Assembly: GCA_009363875.1 (NCBI GenBank)
Contig: CM018690.1
Span: forward strand, 7,242,788-7,306,787
DNA: 64,000 nt
Direction: 5' to 3'
From: Mikania micrantha
Lineage: Eukaryota > Streptophyta > Magnoliopsida > Asterales > Asteraceae
Shown here in pieces: positions 9,809 through 21,624 of the stretch. A program made the position numbers and the translations under genes. Positions within the stretch are counted from its first letter, which is position 1. Every line of letters starts with the position of its first letter. The notes below the pieces were generated by a model. The model was given only the letters and a program-made list of their open reading frames with translations, searched no databases and was not told the origin of the DNA.

Positions 9809-12800
9809 TGTCACACCACGGGCCGGCGGGAACGGATCGTGTTTTCCCGTCGGGCGGAAGGTTTCCCGGGGCGCGATATCTTTGAGTAATAATCAAATGA
9901 TCAGATTGTTTACATAGCACATGAGATATAAATGAGAAATGCTAATCACGACATGAAATAGAATTACAAAGTTAAATTACATTGTACATCATAATTTAAC
10001 TAAGTAAATCTACTCAAAAGAATCAATGAGCTTATATCTTGATCTATACAAGATATACAAAAGTGATTCACTGTTTTGTCATCCAAAAGTATGCAATCAA
10101 AAGTAAGCTAGGTCTTCTACAAGTCCACTAGCTTAGTACTTGCATATATGTATCTACACCTGTTCGTCACCTGAGAAACATGTAATTTAAACAAAGTCAA
10201 CACTAGGTTGGTGAGTTCATAAGTAAGTAATTGAAAACCCGTTGAATTGATCATGCACACATTCACAATGTCATATTTGTTGCTTGTATACTTGTTTCAC
10301 CTGTTCCACCCAATGGCCTCTCCTTAGTTATATGTACAAGTAGTATATCACCTGATTAAGTATGCTTATATATAGGGAATCACGAAAGGTTCAAGCCCAG
10401 ACGCTATCCCACCACATACTCAACCAAGTTCCACACCACTTGCGATACAACTAAAGATATCCATTTCCCAAATATCTGAATTGTCCGCTGTGTAATCATA
10501 TGTAGAATAATAATATAGTAAGAGGGGTTTAGTTATCAAACCAAAGTATTGATAGACCCTCGTGGAGTTACGGAATTTGGATTATTTAACTCTGATCCTT
10601 GTATTATTCTATTACTTGTGAGGTTAACTTTTATGTTACACTTTTAATTTAATTAAAAGTATTAGTTAACTGTTCATCATGTGTCCCAAATGCAGCGTAT
10701 AGAATCCGAATGGAATCCATTTTAATCCTCACGTAATCAGATTAAAATGCATTCCATTCTCTCCTATCCCGCCGCGTGATCCCAAAGTCTCCGTGTGGGA
10801 TTGTCCTCATGTGATTAACAAAGTTGAATAAGAACTGGTCTTATTACATTATGTTAATTATGTGTAAATGATAAGAATCCCATGAAGTTACGTTATCATG
10901 ATCATCATTTACTGTGAATGATAAGAATCCCATGAAGTTACGTTATCATGATCATCATTCACTGTGAATGATAAGAATCCCATGAAGTTACGTTATCATG
11001 ATCATCATTCACTGAAATCCATGCGATCCCAAAGTCTCAATGTGGGATTGTCCTCGTGAAATTAACAAGGTCGAATAAGAACTTGTCTTATTACATCATG
11101 TTAATTAGGTGTAAATGATAAGAATCCCATGAAGTTACGTTATCATGATCATCATTTACTGTGAATGATAAGAATCCCATGAAGTTACGTTATCATGATC
11201 ATCATTCACTGTGAATGATAAGAATCCCATGAAGTTACGTTATCATGATCATCATTCACTGAAATTCATGCGATCCCAAAGTCTCAATGTGGGATTGTCC
11301 TCGTGAAATTAACAAGGTCGAATAAGAACTTGTCTTATTACATCATGTTAATTAGGTGTAAATGATAAGAATCCCATGAAGTTACGTTATCATGATCATC
11401 ATTTACTGTGAATGATAAGAATCCCATGAAGTTACGTTATCATGATCATCATTCGCTGTGAATGATAAGAATCCCATGAAGTTACGTTATCATGATCATC
11501 ATTCACTGAAATTCATGCGATCCCAAAGTCTCAATGTGGAAATAACTAAGTGTTATAAGGTATAATCTTACAACTACGTTATTCTAATGTGTTGATGATT
11601 AAGAATTTACATTATCGTAATCATCTGAGTTTCCCTGTTATCTCATGATCATACAAGCATGCATACAATGATAAGCGATAATAAACATTTTGATATTATC
11701 TAAATCAAAGTATAAACAACATGTTAAGCCAAACTTTTAAATAAATAAAAGTAAACATGTTTCTCAGCCCCGAGAGTTAAAATCAGTAAAGATTAAAGTA
11801 AAAGGGGCATATGAACTCACCTTGTAGTTGTTGTGTTGGACTTAGCTTAAACAAGAATGTACGCGCTCTCGATTGTACTTGAATGTGTTTTCACGATCCT
11901 GTATTGATTTCATGATATTTATAACTTATTAGTATAAATTATAGAGGTTATGTGTGTATGTATGTGTTAGCCATAAGCTTTGGCCAGCACTCAAAGTCCT
12001 CAGTCATTGTCTGGCCCATCTTTATTTGTTATTGATCCTTATAATTCATAGACTTTCTTTGAGTTATTATTGTTTCATCTATTTTACATTAAAGGCCCAC
12101 TTGTTGTTTCATGAATGCCATGTTGTAAATGTTATAAAACCTTATTGTAAAAGTTGCCACCTTTGTAGTAATTCCTTGATTATCATGTATATTACTATAA
12201 CTAATGTTGAATTAAAGAGTTATAGTAGTTCATTAGTCATGTGGGCCAAACAAATTGAGTTGGGCCAATTAAACCATCATGTCTAGGCATTGGGCCTTGA
12301 GTTGAATTCTATGGGCCTTGGGCTCGATTTGTTGGGCCTAATAGGTTTTGTCTTAGGCCTTCACTAAATCAGTTTGTGGGCCAAGCTGGGCCTCACTTAT
12401 TTGGGCTGAAAACAAGTGTGGGCCAAGGGTTTGGGCTGTTGGGCCAACACAGTGGCCCCGAGCCAAAACAGTGGCCTTGGGTCATCACAATTGGGCCTAT
12501 GATGATATGGGTTGAATAACATCATTACTGGGCCAGAAATGTTGTCAGGCCTACTTAATATTCTGTTGGGCCTCAAGGGAGCTGATGGGCCTGCTGGATG
12601 TCTTTGGGCCTAATTGGTATGGGTCGAACTCAGTGGGCCAGCCATGATTCCCATTGAACATGTTATTGTTTATAATAATCTCATGGGCCTTAGGAATAAT
12701 ATGGACTGAACAATAAGGTTTATTCACTGTTGGGCCTTCTAAGTGTCATTGGGCCGAATTATAGTGACCAACTGATGCTGGGCCAAAAGGGTGAGCCGAG

Positions 12801-14696
12801 GGGATGCTGTTGGGCCAAGAACTGTTACTGGGCCGATTGTCAAATGATTGGGCCAACTAAGGAACTTTTAACACAAATCAATTCATTTTGGGCCTTGATG
12901 CTGGAGTTGGGCCGAACCAATTTATTGGGCCCAGGTGCTGACCATGGGCTAATTAGAATGAAAGAGAGTTGCCAGCAATAGCTTTGGCCGACTAGGGTGT
13001 TAATGGTTGATGTTGGGCCTGAATGTTCTCATGGACCGAAGCTAGTGTAATGGGCCCATTCGTTGGCCTGGCTGAATAACGTGGTTCACAAGCTAGGTCA
13101 CTGGTCGAATGTGGATGTCTCACGAATGGCATGGTTGGGTGAAGTCTGGACCAACAAATGGCCTCTGGCCGAATGACATGACTGTCGAATGAAGTGAGTA
13201 TGGGTTCTATCGAATGGCCAGCAAGTGGGGTGGACGAATAGACTCAAAACCGGCGAATAAGTGTCGACTGAACCAAAAGCTAGCTGGCGAATAGGTTCTT
13301 GGCGAATGAATGTCGACTGAAGCATGGTTGTCTGGTTGACTGGCGAATGAGACCCATTCTGGATTTGACCGGCGAATGATGATATGACCGGCGAATGGTG
13401 ATGGGTGAAGGGTGGGTGACCGAATGAAGGGAACCGGCGAAGGGAGACCTTCGGCCATGGGCCTTTCGGCCTTAGGCCATTCGACCCCCTGTGCACCTCC
13501 TTCGGCCGGTCGCGGCTCCACCAAGGAATTCCTTCGGTTCAAGGTTCTAATATGGTTTCACAGGTTGTGTATGCTAGGACTAGGTTTTTCGAAGGTTCGG
13601 GGTCAGTTGTGAGGGTTGTGTGACCGGTTATGGTTGATGTTCAAACAAGATGCCGAAAACCCTAGTTTTCGTGATGTTCACAGCCTCTTACCTCAATTTT
13701 CAGTAGTGTTTGGCTTAGATCCGTTGTACTTTTGTGTAGAGGGCATCAAGAGCTACGCGTGGGCGAAAGAATCACTCAATTTCGTTAAGAATTGAGTGAG
13801 ATACAAGCTCTTGAAGTTTGAAAATGGAGTGGTGGCTTAAAACCGGGTTTAGGGTTTGTAGGAAGAAGAAAGAGGAGAAAATGAGGGGAAAGCCTCATTT
13901 TTGGGCTTTAAATACCCGGTGGGTATTCGGGTTCGTTTCGGTGACTCGGTTCGTGCTTTCGCTACGTTTCCGGAAATTAAACGCGTTATTTAAATGTTTT
14001 AAATAAAAAGAGTTTAATTTAATTATTTTGATGAGTTTCAAAATTGTAAAATGTTATTTGTTTTATTTTGTTAAATTATTTTCGTTCGTGTCGTGATTTC
14101 GTTTTCGTTTCGTCAGATCGCGTCACCTTCGCGCGTAATTCGTTCGAATCGTCACTCGAACGAATACGACGATGGTTTTGCTTTCTGACTTTTGTTTTCT
14201 ACTTTTCAGTCATTATTTCAAAACTCTAAACTCACAGATATGTTTATGTGAATCGTCACTCACGCAAACACACTGTCAGTTCGTTATTCTGAAATAACAC
14301 TGCATTTATGTTTTAATTGTGTTTCCTTACTGTCGGACTCAACTATACTTTCTGTTTTCACATTGTTCTTGCACTGACTTGTCGGCCATCTGATTCCTGT
14401 CATCTGTGGACATCAGATCGCAACCGATATGTTTCTGAATATTGTTTGAATATCGTTGTTTCTCATGATTTGTTGTGTTAACTGTAATTAAGTTTTCACT
14501 TAATAACACAACTAATGTTTCAAATGTACGTTGTACTTAATGTATTTAAGTTTATACGAAAATACGTACAACGTTTTCTTGTATTTAGGATTCTGTTAAT
14601 ACAAGTACTGTTTAAACTCACGTATGTACACATAGTATAAAGTGAAAGTACACATACCGTACGGACTTGCCGGACGATCTGGTACTTGCTGTTACA
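9809..14696 (-). repeat. Element A 3' LTR
   Basis: On the plus strand it runs TGTCACACCACGGGCC… to …TTGCTGTTACA. From left to right it holds the end of the leader, a candidate intron (10171-11820) with tandem repeats, a TATA box (11916), a TGGGCC cluster (12240-13080), a CGAATG cluster (13090-13450), an upstream TATTTAAA (about 13908) and GTGACGAT-loop hairpins (14138-14165 and 14241-14270). Confidence 0.95.
10866..11515 (-). repeat. Higher-order tandem repeat in LTR A (3 x 247 bp, each with 3 x 50 bp)
   Basis: Nine copies of a 50-bp monomer (aatgataagaatcccatg…) are arranged as three blocks of three. Each block is followed by a spacer of nearly 100 bp containing gatcccaaagtctc…tgtgggattg, and the block period is 247 bp. 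The monomer ends are mutually complementary (aatgataa against ttatcat…catt), so each can fold. The same array occurs in the other LTR at about 20565-21225. Confidence 0.95.
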
Positions 14697-14709
14697 GTCT
14701 CCCCTTGTT
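14697..14709 (-). other. Element A polypurine tract
   Basis: The minus strand reads AACAAGGGGAGAC directly before the 3' LTR. A perfect inverted repeat (14714-14732, AAATTTCG-TCC-CGAAATTT) lies 5 bp further inside and recurs in element B. Confidence 0.8.
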
Positions 14710-14750
14710 AAAGAAATTTCGTCCCGAAATTTAAGCATCAAAGTCGGGCT

Positions 14751-17700
14751 TCAATTCTCAAACAGGTGGGGATACTTTGATTTCATGTTGTCCTCGCGTT
14801 CCCAAGTAAATTCTGGTCCACGCTTGGAGTTCCATCGAACCTTTACAATTGGGATACGGCTTCGTTTCAGTCTCTTGACTTCACGTTCCATAATCTCTAC
14901 AGGTTCTTCAATGAAATGTAATTGCTCGTCAATTTGTATCTCTTCCAACGGTATGATCAATGTTTCGTCTGCTAGACACCTCTTGAGATTTGATACATGA
15001 AATACATCTTGTACTCCGCTGAGTTCATCAGGGAGTCTGAGTCTGTATGCCACTGGACCTATGCGTTGAGTAATCTCAAACGGTCCGACATACCGAGGTG
15101 CTAGTTTGCCTTTAGCCCCAAATCGAACTACGCCTTTCCATGGGGACACTTTCAACATAACCCGGTCACCCACATCAAATTCCAAAGGCTTGCGCCGTTT
15201 GTCTGCGTAACTCTTTTGGCGACTACGCGTTGCTTGTAATCGTTGTTGAATCTGGGCTATCTTATCAGTAGTTTCCTGAATAAGCTCAGGCCCAGTTATT
15301 CTGGTGTCTCCCACTTCGGTCCAACAAATTGGAGACCGACATTTTCTACCATAAAGTGCTTCAAAAGGAGCACATCCAATGCTGCTGTGGTAGCTATTGT
15401 TGTAGGAGAACTCAATAAGTGGTAAGTGTGTGTCCCAACTTCCACCGAAGTCTAGGATGCATGTTCTCAACATATCCTCTAGAGTTTGAATGGTGCGCTC
15501 ACTTTGTCCATCCGTTTGTGGATGATAAGTAGTGCTCAAGTTAACACTTGTCCCTAAGGATTGTTGCAAGGATTGCCAGAACCGCGAAGTAAATCGACTG
15601 TCCCGGTCTGAAATAATAGACAATGGCACACCATGCCTCACTACTATTTCATCAATGTATAGTCTTGCAAGTTTCTCCATTTTGTACGTCTCTCTGATCG
15701 GCAAGAAATGTGTGGACTTGGTCAATCTATCAATGATGACCCAAATAGAATCGTATCCGCTGGAAGTGCGGGGTAGCTTGGTGATGAAATCCATAGCTAT
15801 TTGTTCCCACTTCCATTGTGGTATCTCCGGTTGTTCCAGCAAACCCGAGGGTTTCTGGTGTTCGGCTTTGACTTTAGCACATGTGAGACATTTGCCGACA
15901 TAAATGGCAATGTCTTTCTTCATGCCCGGCCACCAATAAAATGACCTAAGATCTTGGTACATCTTATCGGCACCAGGATGAACTGAATAACGTGATTTGT
16001 GTGCCTCGTCAAAAATGAGTGTTCGAAGTTCATCTACTGCCGGAATCCAAACATGATCCAGATAGTAGATAACTCCATCTTGTCTTGTCTCAAAATGTTT
16101 TTTGGCTCCACAATCGAGTTCGCGTTTCAGATTGTCTCTTGCCACTGATTCTCGTTGTGCTTGTAAAATGTGATCTCTCAAACTAGTTTGTACAGTCATT
16201 CCCATAGCGCGAACGCGTAAGGGTTTGACTCTTTCCTTCCGACTCAAAGCATCTGCAACAACATTTGCTTTGCCCGGATGGTATTTGATCACACAATCGT
16301 AATCGTTCAGGAGCTCAACCCAACGTCTCTGTCTCATGTTAAGTTCCTTCTGATCAAATATGTGCTGTAAACTCTTGTGATCTGTGAAGATAGTGCATTT
16401 GGTACCATAAAGGTAATGTCTCCAAATCTTTAATGCAAATACAACAGCTCCCAGTTCAAGATCATGCGTCGTGTAATTCTTCTCGTGTATTTTCAGCTGT
16501 CGTGAGGCATAAGCAATGACTTTGTCTCGTTGCATCAAAACACATCCGAGTCCCTGATGAGAAGCATCACAGTAGACTACAAAGTCATCACTGCCTTCCG
16601 GGAGTGTTAGAATTGGAGCATTGCACAATCTTTGTTTCAGTGTCTGGAATGCCTCTTCTTGTTTATGAGTCCACACAAAAGGTTCAGACTTCTGTGTGAG
16701 TTTGGTGAGAGGCAAGGCTATCTTAGAGAAATTCGAAATGAATCTCCTGTAATAACCTGCCAATCCCAAAAATGATCGGATTTCTGTCGGTGTCGTAGGC
16801 ACATCCCAGTTCTTGATTGCTTCTATCTTGGCAGGATCCACATGAATACCATCACTGTTAATCACGTGACCCAAGAATTGAACTTCCCTTAACCAAAATT
16901 CACATTTAGAGAATTTGGCATAGAGTTGTTCTTCTTTCAGAAGCTCCAAAATTGTCTTAAGGTGTTGTTCGTGTTCCTTCTTGTTCTTTGAATAAATCAG
17001 TATATCATCAATAAAGACGATAACAAACTGATCTAGATACGGCTTGCACACCCGATTCATCAAGTCCATGAACACAGCCGGTGCGTTCGTCAATCCGAAT
17101 GGCATCACCATGAATTCGTAATGACCATATCGGGTACGAAAGGCCGTCTTTGGTATGTCTTCCTCTTGAATCCGGAGCTGATGATAACCTGATCTCAGGT
17201 CTATCTTTGAAAAATACTGTGCTCCCTGTAACTGATCAAACAAATCATCAATCCTCGGTAACGGGTACCGATTCTTGACGGTGAGTTTGTTGAGTTCTCG
17301 ATAATCAATGCACATTCTGAAAGTTCCATCCTTCTTTTTGACAAAAAGAACCGGAGCTCCCCACGGGGAAAAGCTCGGTCGGATGAATCCTTTATCGAGA
17401 AGTTCTTGCAACTGGTTAGACAACTCTTGCATCTCCGATGGTGCGAGTCTGTAGGGAGACTTAGCTACAGGATTTGCTCCCGGAATCAAATCGATTCGGA
17501 ACTGTACCGATCTCTCGGGTGGCAGTCCCGGTAAGTCATCCGGAAACACTTCTGCAAAATCTCTCACAACTGGCACATCTTGAATCTTGATTACTTTCTT
17601 GTCTTTCTGAATCACATGAGCTAGAAATGCAACACATTGTTTCCGTAAGCACTTGCGAGCTTTCATGCACGAAATTATATTGACACTGCGTTTCGCTTGG

Positions 17701-19343
17701 TCTCCACAAATCTCCAAGACCTCATTGTTCTCCATAGGAATACGCAATAGCTTATCGGAACAGATGAACTCAACTCGGTTAAGAGATAGCCAATCCATTC
17801 CGATAATAACATCGAAACTGCCCAACTCCATCGGTATCAAGTCGATGGAAAATGTATGATCACCAAGGGTTAGTGGGCAATTCCTAAGTACTGTGTCAAC
17901 TGTAATCTGTTTGCCATTAGCTATCTCAATAGTATAAGGGGAGTCTAATGATTCCTCCACATGATTAAGATGGCTAGCAAAATCAGATGAGATAAAACTC
18001 TGATCCGCACCAGTATCAAATAATATAGAGGCATAGAAATCAGATAGAAGAAATGTACCCGTAATGACGTTCGGGTCTTGTCTAGCTGCAGCAGCTCCTA
18101 TCTGAAAGGCTCGTCCTCTTGGTGCTTGAGCCCTTTGTTGATTTCTCTTGGGGCAATCCCTAGAGAAGTGACCAGGTTCACCACAGTTGTAGCAAGACCT
18201 GTGATCAGCAGCAACAGTTGTGGCTGCATGGTTGTTTCTGTTTTGAGTCCTCTGACTCCTGCAGTAATTTGCGGTATGACCAAATCTTCCACAGTTGGTG
18301 CAGTGTCTGCACGGGACATTTGGTAGATGATGAAACTGACACGAGTTGCACAAAGGTGCTGTGCCAGTGTATGGCTTCTTGACCTGCAGAGGTGGTGGCT
18401 GATTAAGTATTGGAGCTTGAGTAGTGGCAGCAAAGTTTCTGGCCACCTTCTGTTTCTTTGCCGGCCTCTTGTCCGGCTTTCTTGAAGTTCCAGCTTTGGC
18501 TGAGTCAACCTCTTTCTTGAGTGCCCCAGTGGCAACCATCATGTCAGTCAAAGACGCTGACAGAGTAACAGCTAACTCCATAGTCTTAGGATGAGCAGAA
18601 ATCACATGCCCTCGGATACAGGGCGGCAATCCACCAACATATGGCTCGATCCTCTTCTCCAGTGTTGGCACCACGTCAGGTGCCAATGTAGCAAGTTCAT
18701 GAAATCTTGTGGTGTAGGCCAGATGCCCGCCACCAATCATTTCCAGGTTGAGCATCTCAGTCTCAACCTTCTTCAATTCGTTCCTCGGGCAAAACTCTGC
18801 CCTCAGCATTGCCTTGAAATCATCCCAAGGCATGGACAGAGCCTCATCTCTGCCCCTTGTCTGAACTTGGGCATTCCACCAAGTTAACGCCCGTTTGTTG
18901 AATGAACCTGCAGCATACTTCACCTTATACTGCTCAGGACAGTTACTGATCTCCAGAGTTGTCTCCATCCTTTCAATCCATTAGATTAATCCAACGGCTC
19001 CCTCCCTACCACTAAAGCTTGGTGGCTTACACCCTACAAAGTTTTTGTAGGAGTAATCCTGATGATGTCTGGTGTTACCACTGCCTTCCCCAGATGAGTT
19101 GGCAAGGTTGTTGCTGTTGTTGCTGTTGATCCTGATCATCATGTCAGGAATCACTTCCTTTAGTTGACTGGTCAACAGTGTGGCCAGTGCTATCGTAGCA
19201 GGGTCTAGTTGATGGTTGGGTGGTGGTGGAGGAGGAGGTGGAGGTGGTGGTGAATGTGGAGGAGAGTCAGGTGGTGTTGGTGTCGAGGAGTGTGGTGCTG
19301 AAGTCTGCGTAGTCGGTTGCTTCCTGGGCGGCATTTTGATCAT
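14751..19343 (-). pseudogene. Element A gag-pol polyprotein, one in-frame stop
   Basis: One frame of 1,531 codons runs from ATG at 19343 to TGA at 14751, broken only by TAA at 18981-18983. The gag start is proline-rich (12 consecutive Pro near residue 40). After the stop, numbering from Met 18968, come two CCHC zinc knuckles (223-236 and 259-272), the protease DTGA motif (318-321), reverse transcriptase with FIDDILIYS (652-660), RNase H (VVYCDAS, about 774) and integrase. Integrase shows the HHCC finger (HPGADKMYQDL…CLTC), the acidic triad region (MDFITKLP, SDRDSRF, DGQSERT) and a C-terminal chromodomain-like stretch. The stop lies in a position where related element B has an Arg codon. It would cut gag after about 120 residues unless read through, and everything else looks intact. 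Confidence 0.92.
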
Positions 19344-19493
19344 AACCGAAAGAAAATCGGTTAGTGTAGTGATCAGATGCAGAAAGCATATGCAAATAAG
19401 ATCTTATGTCAGATAATATCTACATGAGGGTCCCTAGGTTATAGTCTAGGCCAAACCGTTTATGTAATATGACCTATATTTCTCTATAACCAT

Positions 19494-19506
19494 GGCTCTG
19501 ATACCA
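19494..19506 (-). other. Element A primer binding site
   Basis: The minus strand reads TGGTATCAGAGCC, complementary to initiator Met-tRNA, 3 bp inside the 5' LTR. Confidence 0.92.
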
Positions 19507-19871
19507 ATCTGTCACACCCCGGGCCGGCGGGAACGGATCGTGTTTTCCCGTCGGGCGGAAGGTTTCCCGGGGCGTGATATCTTTGAGTGATAATCAAATG
19601 ATCAGATTGTTTACATAGCACATGAGATATAAATGAGAAATGCTAATCATGACATGAAATAGAATTACAAAGTTAAATTACATTGTACATCATAATTTAA
19701 CTAAGTAAATCTACTCAAAAGAATCAATGAGCTTATATCTTGATCTATACAAGATATACAAAAGTGATTCACTGTTTTGTCATCCAAAAGTATGCAATCA
19801 AAAGTAAGCTAGGTCTTCTACAAGTCCACTAGCTTAGTACTTGCATATATGTATCTACACCTGTTCGTCAC

Positions 19872-21521
19872 CTGAGAAACATGTAATTTAAACAAAGTCA
19901 ACACTAGGTTGGTGAGTTCATAAGTAAGTAATTGAAAACCCGTTGAATTGATCATGCACACATTCACAATGTCATATTTGTTGCTTGTATACTTGTTTCA
20001 CCTGTTCCACCCAATGGCCTCTCCTTAGTTATATGTACAAGTAGTATATCACCTGATTAAGTATGCTTATATATAGGGAATCACGAAAGGTTAAACCCCA
20101 GACGCTATCCCACCACATACTCAACCAAGTTCCACACCACTTGCGATACAACTAAAGATATCCATTTCCCAAATATCTGAATTGTCCGCTGTGTAATCAT
20201 ATGTAGAATAATAATATAGTAAGAGGGGTTTAGTTATCAAACCAAAGTATTGATAGACCCTCGTGGAGTTACGGAATTTGGATTATTTAACTCTGATCCT
20301 TGTATTATTCTATTACTTGTGAGGTTAACTTTAATGTTACACTTTTAATTTAATTAAAAGTATTAGTTAACTGTTCATCATGTGTCCCAAATGCAGCGTA
20401 TAGAATCCGAATGGAATCCATTTTAATTCTCACGTAATTAGATTAAAATGCATTCCATTCTCTCCTATCCCGCCGCGTGATCCCAAAGTCTCCGTGTGGG
20501 ATTGTCCTCATGTGATTAACAAAGTTGAATAAGAACTGGTCTTATTACATTATGTTAATTATGTGTAAATGATAAGAATCCCATGAAGTTACGTTATCAT
20601 GATCATCATTTACTGTGAATGATAAGAATCCCATGAAGTTACGTTATCATGATCATCATTCACTGTGAATGATAAGAATCCCATGAAGTTACGTTATCAT
20701 GATCATCATTCATTGAAATCCATGCGATCCCAAAGTCTCAATGTGGGATTGTCCTCGTGAAATTAACAAGGTCGAATAAGAACTTGTCTTATTACATCAT
20801 GTTAATTAGGTGTAAATGATAAGAATCCCATGAAGTTACGTTATCATGATCATCATTTACTGTGAATGATAAGAATCCCATGAAGTTACGTTATCATGAT
20901 CATCATTCACTGTGAATGATAAGAATCCCATGAAGTTACGTTATCATGATCATCATTCACTGAAATTCATGCGATCCCAAAGTCTCAATGTGGGATTGTC
21001 CTCGTGAAATTAACAAGGTCGAATAAGAACTTGTCTTATTACATCATGTTAATTAGGTGTAAATGATAAGAATCCCATGAAGTTACGTTATCATGATCAT
21101 CATTTACTGTGAATGATAAGAATCCCATGAAGTTACGTTATCATGATCATCATTCGCTGTGAATGATAAGAATCCCATGAAGTTACGTTATCATGATCAT
21201 CATTCACTGAAATTCATGCGATCCCAAAGTCTCAATGTGGAAATAACTAAGTGTTATAAGGTATAATCTTACAACTACGTTATTCTAATGTGTTGATGAT
21301 TAAGAATTTACATTATCGTAATCATCTGAGTTTCCCTGTTATCTCATGATCATACAAGCATGCATACAATGATAAGCGATAATAAACATTTTGATATTAT
21401 CTAAATCAAAGTATAAACAACATGTTAAGCCAAACTTTTAAATAAATAAAAGTAAACATGTTTCTCAGCCCCGAGAGTTAAAATCAGTAAAGATTAAAGT
21501 AAAAGGGGCATATGAACTCAC
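19872..21521 (-). other. Candidate leader intron in element A 5' LTR (1,650 nt)
   Basis: Donor AAG|GTGAGTTCAT and acceptor TTTCTCAG|GTGACG are read on the minus strand, with a TTGAC branch-like motif about 27 nt before the AG. The copy in the 3' LTR is 10171-11820. The donor segment GGTGAGTTCATA is perfectly complementary, over 12 nt, to a segment just upstream of the branch site (10210-10221 against 11810-11821 in the 3' LTR copy). Its great length comes from the nine-copy satellite inside it. Splicing is inferred from sequence only. Confidence 0.5.
20565..21225 (-). repeat. Higher-order tandem repeat, 5' LTR copy of element A
   Basis: Same nine-monomer, three-block array as at 10866-11515, with the same copy number and order. 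The array was therefore present before this insertion and was copied by reverse transcription. It lies inside the candidate leader intron. Confidence 0.95.
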
Positions 21522-21616
21522 CTTGTAGTTGTTGTGTTGGACTTAGCTTAAACAAGAATGTACGCGCTCTCGATTGTACTTGAATGTGTTTTCACGATCC
21601 TGTATTGATTTCATGA

Positions 21617-21624
21617 TATTTATA
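21617..21624 (-). promoter_or_regulatory. TATA box of element A 5' LTR
   Basis: The minus strand reads TATAAATA, and the 3' LTR copy is at 11916-11923. It is about 95 bp upstream of the candidate intron donor and downstream of the TGGGCC cluster. The start site, expected about 30 bp on, is inferred. An alternative TATTTAAA lies in the part beyond element B. Confidence 0.55.

Noticed and set aside
10866..11515. CRISPR-like array (regular short repeats)
   Set aside because: The repeats are contiguous 50-bp monomers without unique spacers, in a plant retrotransposon.
11954..12286. 110-codon plus-strand ORF (also at 21655-21987)
   Set aside because: It lies on the strand opposite to transcription inside LTR A, is present only because both LTRs carry it, and has no domain-like features.
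12730..13612. Several overlapping ORFs in LTR A (and copies at 22431-23083 and 34106-34419)
   Set aside because: They are by-products of the TGGGCC and CGAATG word clusters, which avoid stop codons in several frames.
19216..19416. Glycine-rich plus-strand ORF
   Set aside because: It is the antisense shadow of the poly-proline codons at the gag start of element A.
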